A DNA stretch of 6,414 nt from Gammaproteobacteria bacterium UBA5338. GTDB taxonomy: Bacteria > Pseudomonadota > Gammaproteobacteria > Pseudomonadales > UBA5862. Under the pieces are notes generated by a model that saw nothing but the letters and a program-made list of their open reading frames with translations, searched no databases and was not told the origin of the DNA. Numbering within the stretch: position 1 is the first letter of the stretch; every line of letters begins with the position of its first letter. The DNA is taken from the NCBI GenBank assembly GCA_002408105.1, contig DHQM01000181.1, positions 1-6,414 on the forward strand. The letters run 5' to 3'. This document shows, piece by piece, positions 1-6,414 of this stretch. The translations under genes were made by a program, and so were the position numbers.

Positions 1-14
1 GAAATGGTCGAGTT

Positions 15-263
15 CTAATTGAGCGCGATGGCGTGGGCCCCCAAGGGGTATTGGGTGAGGATATCGAGCAATATGCCCATGCACCAGGCGAGGCTGAGTC
101 CATACCGCTGCGGCAAGGCCATTGCCCAGTACAGCAAGCAGAGCGCGACCCAACTGGGCGCCCAGGCGCGTGCCCATGCGGGCAGCACGGTGACCGCCTC
201 CAGTGTGAGCGCCAGCGCACAGGAGAGCAGAACCCAGGGAACACCGCGGGCCTTGGGCTCCAC
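15..263 (-). CDS. mreD: Rod shape-determining protein MreD, N-terminal half only (early stop)
   Basis: MreD is a small inner-membrane protein that works with MreC and MreB in the machine guiding lateral wall synthesis. The 82 residues contain three hydrophobic stretches, at about 10-28, 36-50 and 55-72. They also carry the family pattern PSWVALCLLYWAMALPQR followed by GILLDILTQYPLGAHA, which matches the first half of gammaproteobacterial MreD (about 160 residues in E. coli). The start is GTG at 263, with AGGAG six bases upstream inside the end of mreC. Only 3 nt separate it from the mreC stop, so translation is probably coupled. The reading frame stops at TAG (15-17), where the family continues with several more membrane segments. 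None of the three frames in the last 14 bases restores an MreD-like sequence. The cause may be a contig-edge error, an insertion junction or a true truncation. The identity is fairly sure; whether the gene is intact is not. Confidence 0.8.
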   Translation of the reverse strand: MEPKARGVPWVLLSCALALTLEAVTVLPAWARAWAPSWVALCLLYWAMALPQRYGLSLAWCMGILLDILTQYPLGAHAIALN

Positions 264-266
264 CCA

Positions 267-1100
267 CTACTCCTGAGGTGTGGTGGCGGGAATCAGCACC
301 AACAGGTGACGCAGCGCTGCGAGTTGGGCGCTGGGCGCCGCCTGTACCTCGGCAAACGGCTGCCCCGGCAGGTGGCGGACCGCGGTGACGGTTCCGACTG
401 GGTAGTTGGGTGGGAAGCGCTCGCCAAGCCCGGAGCTGACCAGCGTGTCCCCGGGGTGGAGGTCCGCGGTGTCTGGAATGTGCAGCAGCGTCAGCCGGTC
501 GTAGCGGCCATTGCCGACAGCGATGGCGCGCAGCCCGCTGCGCTGCGCGTACACCGCGATGGCGTGGTTGGGGTCGCTGATGAGCATGGCTCGGCTGTGG
601 GCCGGGCCGGCTTGCACCACCTGACCGGCGATGCCCTGGGCGTCAATGACTGGCTGACCCACCTCGACGCCGGCATCGGTGCCCTTGTCGATCAGCACCC
701 AATGCCGGCTGGGGTCGGGTGACAGTCCGATGATCTCGGCGATGACCACGCCTTCGTCCAGCCGAGTGGTCGAGCCGAGCAGCGCCCGCAGCCGGTGGTT
801 TTCCACTTCAAGGGCCGCGGTTTTCTGTGCCTTGCGCTCCAGCAGTAGGATTTGGGCTTCGGCCGATTCGAGGCGCGCTGCCAGCGCCTGGCGGCCGCCG
901 ACCCCCCCATCGAACCAGTTCCAGACCTCGGAGGGCAGGTTGGCGACCCGATACACCGGGGTGAGCACCCAGTCCAAGCGGTCTTCCAGCGGCTTGAGCG
1001 CGTAGGTGTAGGCATCGACGACCATCAGCGCAATCGCCGCCAGCGAAAGTACGGCGAGCCGCGTTCGAAGCAACGGGCGGTGGATGAAGATGGATTTAAT
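267..1100 (-). CDS. mreC: Rod shape-determining protein MreC
   Basis: MreC is a bitopic inner-membrane protein whose periplasmic part links the MreB filament to the wall synthesis enzymes. Read from position 1100 it has 277 residues: a short basic cytoplasmic start, one membrane helix (about 14-30), a coiled coil (about 70-108) ending in LRALLGS, and the periplasmic beta domain (about 112-272). The beta domain carries VLIDKG, GQPVID, VSSGLGERFP and YPVGTV, all typical of MreC. The protein ends soon after the beta domain and lacks the long Pro/Ala-rich tail of E. coli MreC. Start choice: the first ordinary alternative start is TTG at 1073, but it has no ribosome binding site and cuts off conserved residues. 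Translating from ATT at 1100 gives MKSIFIHRPLLRTRL, which lines up residue for residue with the E. coli start MKPIFSRGPSLQIRL, and GAGG lies six bases upstream. The gene follows mreB by 35 nt in the same operon. Confidence 0.93.
   Translation of the reverse strand: MKSIFIHRPLLRTRLAVLSLAAIALMVVDAYTYALKPLEDRLDWVLTPVYRVANLPSEVWNWFDGGVGGRQALAARLESAEAQILLLERKAQKTAALEVENHRLRALLGSTTRLDEGVVIAEIIGLSPDPSRHWVLIDKGTDAGVEVGQPVIDAQGIAGQVVQAGPAHSRAMLISDPNHAIAVYAQRSGLRAIAVGNGRYDRLTLLHIPDTADLHPGDTLVSSGLGERFPPNYPVGTVTAVRHLPGQPFAEVQAAPSAQLAALRHLLVLIPATTPQE
270..274 (-). promoter_or_regulatory. Ribosome binding site of mreD
   Basis: AGGAG on the minus strand lies six bases before the GTG at 263 and overlaps the last codons of mreC. 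It supports the GTG start of mreD and suggests translational coupling with mreC. Confidence 0.7.
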
Positions 1101-1106
1101 CGACAG

Positions 1107-1112
1107 CCTCGC
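1107..1112 (-). promoter_or_regulatory. Ribosome binding site that places the mreC start at ATT
   Basis: On the minus strand GCGAGG is followed by CTGTCG and then ATTAAATCC. The six-base gap to ATT (1100-1098) is ideal. The next candidate, TTG at 1073, has only pyrimidine-rich sequence before it. The site therefore decides in favour of the ATT start. Confidence 0.55.
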
Positions 1113-1135
1113 TGGGTTTGCGTGGGAACGTTTGC

Positions 1136-2326
<1,191 letters not shown>

Positions 2327-2330
2327 TCAT

Positions 2331-2334
2331 GGAG
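2331..2334 (+). promoter_or_regulatory. Ribosome binding site of gatC
   Basis: GGAG lies six bases before the ATG at 2341. It fixes the start there rather than at the in-frame ATG at 2329 or the TTG at 2302, neither of which has a comparable site. Confidence 0.65.
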
Positions 2335-2340
2335 CCACAG

Positions 2341-2628
2341 ATGTCGATTGAACCGGACGAGCTGGAGCGGATCGCGGCCCTGGCGCGGTTACAGATTGCT
2401 CCGGATCGCCAAGCCGAGCTGCAGCGCAGTCTGAACGAAATCCTCGCCATGGTCGAACAGTTGCAGGCGGTCGACACCACCGGTGTCGCGCCCCTTGCGC
2501 ATCCCCTGGATGCCACCCAGCGGCTGCGCCCTGACCAGGTCACTGAGGGCGATGAACGGGAGCGGTTCCAGGGCCTCGCGCCGGCAACCGAGCGGGGGTA
2601 CTACTTGGTCCCCAAGGTCATCGAGTGA
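2341..2628 (+). CDS. gatC: Asp-tRNA(Asn)/Glu-tRNA(Gln) amidotransferase subunit C
   Basis: GatC is the small subunit that wraps around the GatA-GatB interface and stabilises the heterotrimer that amidates misacylated tRNAs. The 95 residues match the family's usual length (about 95-100). The N-terminal helix segment DELERIAALARLQI (6-19) is followed by LNEILAMVEQL (31-41), VDTTGVAPLAHPL (44-56), TQRLRPDQV (59-67) and the family-typical C-terminus YYLVPKVIE (87-95). The ATG at 2341 is chosen because it has GGAG six bases upstream and gives the usual N-terminus; 13 extra codons would be added by starting at TTG 2302. It is the first gene of the rightward operon, divergent from mreB. Confidence 0.96.
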   Translation: MSIEPDELERIAALARLQIAPDRQAELQRSLNEILAMVEQLQAVDTTGVAPLAHPLDATQRLRPDQVTEGDERERFQGLAPATERGYYLVPKVIE

Positions 2629-2757
2629 CGTCAGCGTTTGTCTCTCCCTCCGCCCTCCGCCCGGCGCCGCGCGGGTCCTGCGGAGCGCTGAACCCGGCCG
2701 GCCCGACGTTTGGACCCACAGGGGTCTTCCACCTGCCTCTACCCACCGGTGACTTGC
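2629..2757 (+). other. 129-nt gatC-gatA spacer with a GC-rich stem-loop
   Basis: The spacer is long for a gatC-gatA junction and is not explained by a gene. It contains CTCCGC (2655-2660) and its exact inverse GCGGAG (2680-2685). A further inner pairing CCG/CGG (2661-2663 with 2672-2674) forms a bulged hairpin in the mRNA. There is no T-run behind it, so it is not a classical intrinsic terminator. A small second hairpin is possible from GACCC-ACAG-GGGTC, starting near 2713. Just before gatA, GGTGA (2748-2752) serves as a moderate ribosome binding site. Confidence 0.45.
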
Positions 2758-4212
2758 ATGCATGACCTCAACTTGGCCGAGATGTCCGCGGCGCTGTCCG
2801 TGGGTGAGGTCTCTGCAGTTGAATTGACCCGGCACTTCCTGAATCGGATCGAGCGGCTCGACCCACACCTCAACAGCCTGGTGACCCGTTGCGAGGAGTC
2901 GGCGCTGGCCGAGGCCGCGGCGGCGGATGCAGCCCGGGCCCGGGGCGAGGCGCAGCCAACCAGCGGGTTGCCACTGGTCCACAAGGACATTTTCTGCACT
3001 GATGGGATCTTGACCACCTGTGGCTCGCGCATGCTCAGCAATTTTGTGGCGCCCTACGATGCCCATGTGGTGGAGCGCTGCAAGGCGCAGGGCTGGGTGT
3101 GCCTTGGCAAGACCAACATGGATGAGTTCGCCATGGGTTCATCCAACGAGACCAGCCACTTTGGGCCAGTCCGGAACCCCTGGGACCTCAGCCGGGTGCC
3201 GGGTGGCTCTTCCGGGGGCTCAGCGGCGGCGGTCGCGGCCCGGTTGATTCCGGTTGCGACCGCGACGGACACTGGGGGATCCATTCGCCAACCGGCGGCG
3301 CTCTGTGGCGTGACCGGGCTCAAGCCCACCTACGGGCGGGTCTCAAGGTACGGGATGATAGCCTTCGCATCGAGCCTTGACCAAGGAGGGCCCATTGCTC
3401 GCAGCGCCGCCGACGCTGCGGTCCTGCTCGGCGCGATGGCCGGATTCGATCCGCGCGACTCGACCTCGGTGGATGCGCCTGTGCCTGACTACGTCGCAGG
3501 CCTCGAGGACAGCCTCGATGGGCTGCGGATCGGGCTGCCGAAGGAGTTTTTCGCGGCTGGGCTGGATGCCGCCCTGGAGCGGTCGATCGATGAAGCACTG
3601 GCTGTGTACCGGTCCCTCGGCGCCCAAGTTCAAGAGGTGAGCCTGCCCAATCTTGGCCTGTCGGTGCCGGTGTACTATGTGATTGCGCCGGCAGAGTGCT
3701 CTGCCAACCTGTCGCGCTACGATGGGGTCCGTTACGGCCACCGCTGTGACAACCCCCAAGACCTGGATGACCTCTACACGCGCACCCGTGCCGAAGGCTT
3801 TGGGGAGGAAGTGAAACGGCGCATTCTGGTGGGAACCTATGCACTTTCCGCGGGATATTACGATGCCTACTACCGCAAGGCGCAGCAGGTTCGCCGTCTG
3901 ATTCGCGATGATTTTGCGGCAGCCTTCAATCAGGTCGACGTGCTGTTTGGGCCGACCTCTCCATCCCCCGCCTTTGTGCTTGGCGCCAAGCTGAGCGACC
4001 CCATTTCGATGTACCTGGAAGATGTCTACACCATTGCGGTCAACCTGGCTGGCCTACCGGCGCTGTCCATCCCGGCAGGTATGGTGGACGGACTTCCGGT
4101 CGGCCTTCAGGTGATCGGCAACCACTTTGACGAGGCGCGCTTGCTCAACGTGGCGCACCGCTTTCAACAGCACACCGACTGGCATCAATACATGCCCCCC
4201 GGTTGCGCCTGA
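2758..4212 (+). CDS. gatA: Asp-tRNA(Asn)/Glu-tRNA(Gln) amidotransferase subunit A
   Basis: GatA is the amidase-signature subunit. It hydrolyses glutamine and releases ammonia, which is channelled to GatB for amidation of Glu-tRNA(Gln) or Asp-tRNA(Asn). The protein has 484 residues, a normal length. The Ser-cisSer-Lys triad is complete: Lys76 in LVHKDIFC, cis-Ser151 in [11 protein letters not shown] and nucleophile Ser175 in [11 protein letters not shown]. These positions are offset by three from the S. aureus residues K79, S154 and S178. Other family blocks are [15 protein letters not shown] (116-130), [14 protein letters not shown] (187-200), DGVRYGHR, and [14 protein letters not shown], followed by [13 protein letters not shown] near the C-terminus. 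The start is ATG at 2758, giving [10 protein letters not shown] like other GatA N-termini. An upstream in-frame TTG at 2710 would add 16 residues without family support. It is followed by gatB after 23 nt. Confidence 0.98.
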   Translation: MHDLNLAEMSAALSVGEVSAVELTRHFLNRIERLDPHLNSLVTRCEESALAEAAAADAARARGEAQPTSGLPLVHKDIFCTDGILTTCGSRMLSNFVAPYDAHVVERCKAQGWVCLGKTNMDEFAMGSSNETSHFGPVRNPWDLSRVPGGSSGGSAAAVAARLIPVATATDTGGSIRQPAALCGVTGLKPTYGRVSRYGMIAFASSLDQGGPIARSAADAAVLLGAMAGFDPRDSTSVDAPVPDYVAGLEDSLDGLRIGLPKEFFAAGLDAALERSIDEALAVYRSLGAQVQEVSLPNLGLSVPVYYVIAPAECSANLSRYDGVRYGHRCDNPQDLDDLYTRTRAEGFGEEVKRRILVGTYALSAGYYDAYYRKAQQVRRLIRDDFAAAFNQVDVLFGPTSPSPAFVLGAKLSDPISMYLEDVYTIAVNLAGLPALSIPAGMVDGLPVGLQVIGNHFDEARLLNVAHRFQQHTDWHQYMPPGCA

Positions 4213-4224
4213 GGGCCATTGGCT

Positions 4225-4228
4225 GGAG
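4225..4228 (+). promoter_or_regulatory. Ribosome binding site of gatB
   Basis: GGAG lies seven bases before the ATG at 4236, in the 23-nt gap after gatA. It confirms the [10 protein letters not shown] start. Confidence 0.65.
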
Positions 4229-4235
4229 TCCATAG

Positions 4236-5666
4236 ATGCCGTGGGAAACTGTCATCGGGCTGGAGGTACATGTCCAGCTCACGACCCAAAGCAAAATATT
4301 TTCCGGTGCCTCAACAGCGTTTGGCGCGCCCCCGAACAGCCAGGCTTGTGGGGTCGATTTGGCGCTGCCTGGGGTCTTGCCGGTGCTCAATGCCGAGGCG
4401 GTTGCGTTGGCCGTCCGCTTCGGTCTCGCGATCGGTGCCGAGCTGCACCGCACCTCCATATTCGAGCGCAAAAATTATTTTTATCCGGATCTGCCTAAAG
4501 GCTATCAGATCAGCCAGATGGAAGTTCCGATTGTTGGACGCGGCGCGCTTGAAATTGAGGTTGCAGGCGTCACCCGGACCATCGGCATCACCCGTGCGCA
4601 CCTCGAAGAGGACGCGGGCAAATCGGTGCATGAGGACTTTCACGGTGCCACTGGGATTGACCTGAACCGCGCAGGCACACCCCTGTTGGAAGTGGTTTCA
4701 GAGCCGGACCTGCGCAGCGCAGAGGAAGCCGTGGCCTACTTGCGTGCCTTGCACGCTCTGGTCTGCTACCTCGGGGTTTCCGATGGCAACATGGCCGAGG
4801 GCTCGTTTCGGTGCGATGCCAACGTATCGGTCCGCCCGGCGGGCTCGCAGTCCCTCGGAACCCGCACCGAGATCAAGAACATCAACTCCTTTCGGTTTGT
4901 CGAGCAAGCCATTGTTCACGAGGCCGGGCGCCAGATCGATTTGCTCGAACGGGATGAGCGGGTGGTACAGGAGACACGGCTGTACGACCCTGAGCGCAAT
5001 GAAACCAGAGCCATGCGCAGCAAAGAGGTGGCGAACGACTACCGCTACTTTCCGGACCCGGATTTGCTGCCGCTCGAGTTGAGCGATGCCTACATCGCCG
5101 AGCAGCACGCCTGCATGCCGGAATTGCCGGCGGCCAAACGCGAGCGCTACATCGGCCAATTGGGGATCAAGCCTGAGGACGCCACCTTGCTGACGGGCGC
5201 CTTGGCCCGTGCCGAGTACTTTGAGCAGGTGGCGGAGCGTTGCGGCAACCCACGTCTTGCGGCCAACTGGGTGGTGGTTGAGCTCTTGGGGGCGCTGAAC
5301 CGCGATGGACTCGACATTGCCCAAAGCCCGGTCACCGCACTTGCATTGGGCGGGCTGCTTGAGCGCATTGAAGACCAGACCATCTCTGGCAAAATCGCGA
5401 AGCAGGTGTTCCAGGTGCTGTGGGAGGAAGGCGGCGACGCCGATGCGATCATTGCGGACCGGGGCCTCAAGCAGGTCACCGACAGTGGAGCAATCGAAGC
5501 CTTTGTGGAGGCGGTGATCCACGAGCATCCGGAGCAAGTCGAGCAGTTTCGCGCCGGCAAGGAAAAGGTCCTCGGGTTCTTGGTTGGCCAGGTGATGAAG
5601 CGCTCCCAAGGCAAGGCCAACCCAAGCCAGGTCAACGACATGTTGCGCCAAAAACTTGCTGAGTAG
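4236..5666 (+). CDS. gatB: Asp-tRNA(Asn)/Glu-tRNA(Gln) amidotransferase subunit B
   Basis: GatB binds the misacylated tRNA, activates the side-chain carboxylate with ATP and transfers the ammonia delivered by GatA. The protein has 476 residues, close to the usual 475-480. The N-terminal catalytic cradle begins [13 protein letters not shown] (3-15) and includes KIFSG (20-24), [15 protein letters not shown] (77-91), the run [18 protein letters not shown] (118-135) and the family signature [18 protein letters not shown] (141-158). It continues with [19 protein letters not shown] (183-201), [10 protein letters not shown] (212-221) and [13 protein letters not shown] (267-279). From about residue 330 follow the helical and YqeY-like tail domains, which contact the tRNA, with [23 protein letters not shown] and the terminal [15 protein letters not shown]. 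Whether the enzyme makes Gln-tRNA, Asn-tRNA or both cannot be read from this window, since it depends on which synthetases the cell has. Confidence 0.98.
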   Translation: MPWETVIGLEVHVQLTTQSKIFSGASTAFGAPPNSQACGVDLALPGVLPVLNAEAVALAVRFGLAIGAELHRTSIFERKNYFYPDLPKGYQISQMEVPIVGRGALEIEVAGVTRTIGITRAHLEEDAGKSVHEDFHGATGIDLNRAGTPLLEVVSEPDLRSAEEAVAYLRALHALVCYLGVSDGNMAEGSFRCDANVSVRPAGSQSLGTRTEIKNINSFRFVEQAIVHEAGRQIDLLERDERVVQETRLYDPERNETRAMRSKEVANDYRYFPDPDLLPLELSDAYIAEQHACMPELPAAKRERYIGQLGIKPEDATLLTGALARAEYFEQVAERCGNPRLAANWVVVELLGALNRDGLDIAQSPVTALALGGLLERIEDQTISGKIAKQVFQVLWEEGGDADAIIADRGLKQVTDSGAIEAFVEAVIHEHPEQVEQFRAGKEKVLGFLVGQVMKRSQGKANPSQVNDMLRQKLAE

Positions 5667-5672
5667 GCGCCT

Positions 5673-5677
5673 GGAGG
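5673..5677 (+). promoter_or_regulatory. Strong ribosome binding site of the phosphatase gene
   Basis: GGAGG lies six bases before the GTG at 5684, in the 17-nt gap after gatB. It supports the GTG start and co-transcription with gatB. Confidence 0.7.
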
Positions 5678-5683
5678 CTGGCC

Positions 5684-6307
5684 GTGGGCGATCACCAAGC
5701 AGACCAATGGACCGAGCAGTTCGTATTGGGTGTCGACCTCGACGGTGTGGTCGCCGATTTCATTGGTGGGCTGAGGCCCATCGCGGCTGAATGGCTCGGT
5801 GTCGCCGCCGACTCATTGACGGCTGACGTCAGCTACGGGTTCGCCGAGTGGGGCCTTGAGGATGTGGGTGGCTACGAAGGCCTGCACCGACACGCCGTGA
5901 AGCACCGTGGTTTGTTCGAGCGCCTGCCGGCCATGCCCGGTGCCCCCGCCGCATTGCGGCGCCTCGCGGCCGCCGGAATCCGCATTCGCATCATTACCCA
6001 CCGGCTGTATATCCCTTGGTTTCATCGTGAGGCCGTGCGCCAGACAGTCGACTGGCTGGAAGCCCATGGCATTCCCTACTGGGACTTGTGCTTCATGCGC
6101 GACAAGGCAGCGGTCGGCGCCGACCTCTACCTTGAAGACAATCCTGCGAACGTCGCCGCGCTGCGCGCCGCCGGGCATCCTACAATCGTCGTGCGCAATT
6201 CGACCAACCGGTCTGTACCGGCACCAGCGGCGACGGACTGGTCAGGCATTGAGCAGATGGTGATGCAGGAGTTCGTTGCCTGGCAATCTGCTCTGGGGCA
6301 TCGCTGA
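5684..6307 (+). CDS. HAD-superfamily phosphatase of the NT5C (5'-deoxynucleotidase-like) family
   Basis: The 207-residue soluble protein has the HAD phosphatase motifs in order. Motif I is VDLDGVVADF, with nucleophile Asp18 and acid/base Asp20. Motif II is IITHR, with Thr105. Motif III is Lys141 in MRDKAAVG. Motif IV is ADLYLEDNPANV, with acidic residues Asp147, Glu151 and Asp152. The long insert after motif I and the EDNP motif IV point to the NT5C group (PF06941), named after 5'(3')-deoxyribonucleotidases that dephosphorylate nucleoside monophosphates. The true substrate of the bacterial members is mostly untested, so the activity is an inference. No signal peptide is seen, so it is probably cytoplasmic. 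GTG at 5684 is chosen for its strong ribosome binding site. The gene follows gatB by 17 nt and likely shares its transcript, although I see no functional link to tRNA amidation. Confidence 0.75.
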   Translation: MGDHQADQWTEQFVLGVDLDGVVADFIGGLRPIAAEWLGVAADSLTADVSYGFAEWGLEDVGGYEGLHRHAVKHRGLFERLPAMPGAPAALRRLAAAGIRIRIITHRLYIPWFHREAVRQTVDWLEAHGIPYWDLCFMRDKAAVGADLYLEDNPANVAALRAAGHPTIVVRNSTNRSVPAPAATDWSGIEQMVMQEFVAWQSALGHR

Positions 6308-6312
6308 AGCGC

Positions 6313-6321
6313 TGCTACACT
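6313..6321 (+). promoter_or_regulatory. Possible extended -10 promoter for the next gene
   Basis: TGCTACACT has the TGn extension plus a four-of-six match to TATAAT. It lies in the 44-nt gap before the next gene and would start a transcript near 6328. No convincing -35 box is visible, which is tolerable for an extended -10 promoter. Confidence 0.35.
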
Positions 6322-6351
6322 TTTGCCCAACACTAAGGGTGGAGTTTTTCC

Positions 6352-6414
6352 ATGGGTACAGGCGCTTGGGTGCTGGTGGTGGCAGTCGCATTGGCGGGTC
6401 TGACGGCGGTTCTG
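6352..6414 (+). CDS. Start of an unidentified gene with an N-terminal membrane segment (cut by window edge)
   Basis: An ATG at 6352 with GGAG seven bases upstream (6341-6344) opens a frame that remains open to the window end. The 21 visible residues begin MGTGAWVLVVAVALAGL and are almost wholly hydrophobic, so they form a membrane anchor or an uncleaved signal sequence. There is no positively charged N-region and no lipobox cysteine in the visible part. An N-terminal anchor of this kind would fit many inner-membrane proteins. The part seen is too short to name the family. Confidence 0.6.
   Translation, partial: MGTGAWVLVVAVALAGLTAVL

Noticed and set aside
33..722. A 229-codon plus-strand frame antisense to mreD and mreC
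   Set aside because: The product is low-complexity in Gly, Arg, Gln and Val with no motif, and it is fully covered by recognisable mreC and mreD on the other strand.
2655..2685. Intrinsic terminator between gatC and gatA
   Set aside because: The hairpin has no T-run after it, and a terminator there would separate subunits of one complex. It is kept only as a stem-loop of unknown role.
2389..3066. A 225-codon minus-strand frame across gatC, the spacer and gatA
   Set aside because: It is antisense to two conserved genes with no domain or ribosome binding site seen. It stays open mainly because of GC-rich codon bias.
4698..5651. A 317-codon open frame on the minus strand inside gatB
   Set aside because: It lies wholly antisense to a strongly conserved gatB, shows no recognisable domain, and long antisense frames are common in GC-rich coding DNA.

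Overview
The window is an ordinary conserved chromosomal locus from a GC-rich bacterium, almost certainly a gammaproteobacterium. Two housekeeping blocks sit back to back. The cell-shape genes mreB, mreC and mreD run leftward, and the tRNA-dependent amidotransferase genes gatC, gatA and gatB run rightward. This divergent mre / gatCAB order is the one I know from Pseudomonas, and the proteins read closest to gammaproteobacterial family members. I cannot name a genus from the sequence.

Layout. 15-263 (-) is the N-terminal half of mreD, which ends in an early stop beside the window edge. 267-1100 (-) is mreC, which appears to begin at a rare ATT codon. 1136-2173 (-) is mreB. 2174-2340 is the divergent promoter region, with an AT-rich palindrome at 2266-2282. 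2341-2628 (+) is gatC. 2629-2757 is a spacer that can form a GC-rich stem-loop. 2758-4212 (+) is gatA and 4236-5666 (+) is gatB. 5684-6307 (+) is a HAD-fold phosphatase of the NT5C (5'-deoxynucleotidase-like) type. 6352-6414 (+) is the start of a gene whose product opens with a hydrophobic segment and runs off the window.

How the genes work together. MreB filaments, MreC and MreD belong to the elongasome that guides lateral wall synthesis in rods. GatC, GatA and GatB form one enzyme that converts misacylated Glu-tRNA(Gln) and/or Asp-tRNA(Asn) into the amidated form. The phosphatase sits 17 nt behind gatB with a strong ribosome binding site and is probably co-transcribed, but nothing links it to the amidation chemistry.

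I found no mobile element, CRISPR array, RNA gene, defence system or other clearly new system. The points worth a second look are small: the mreD break, the ATT start of mreC, the palindrome between the divergent operons, the structured gatC-gatA spacer and the attached phosphatase.
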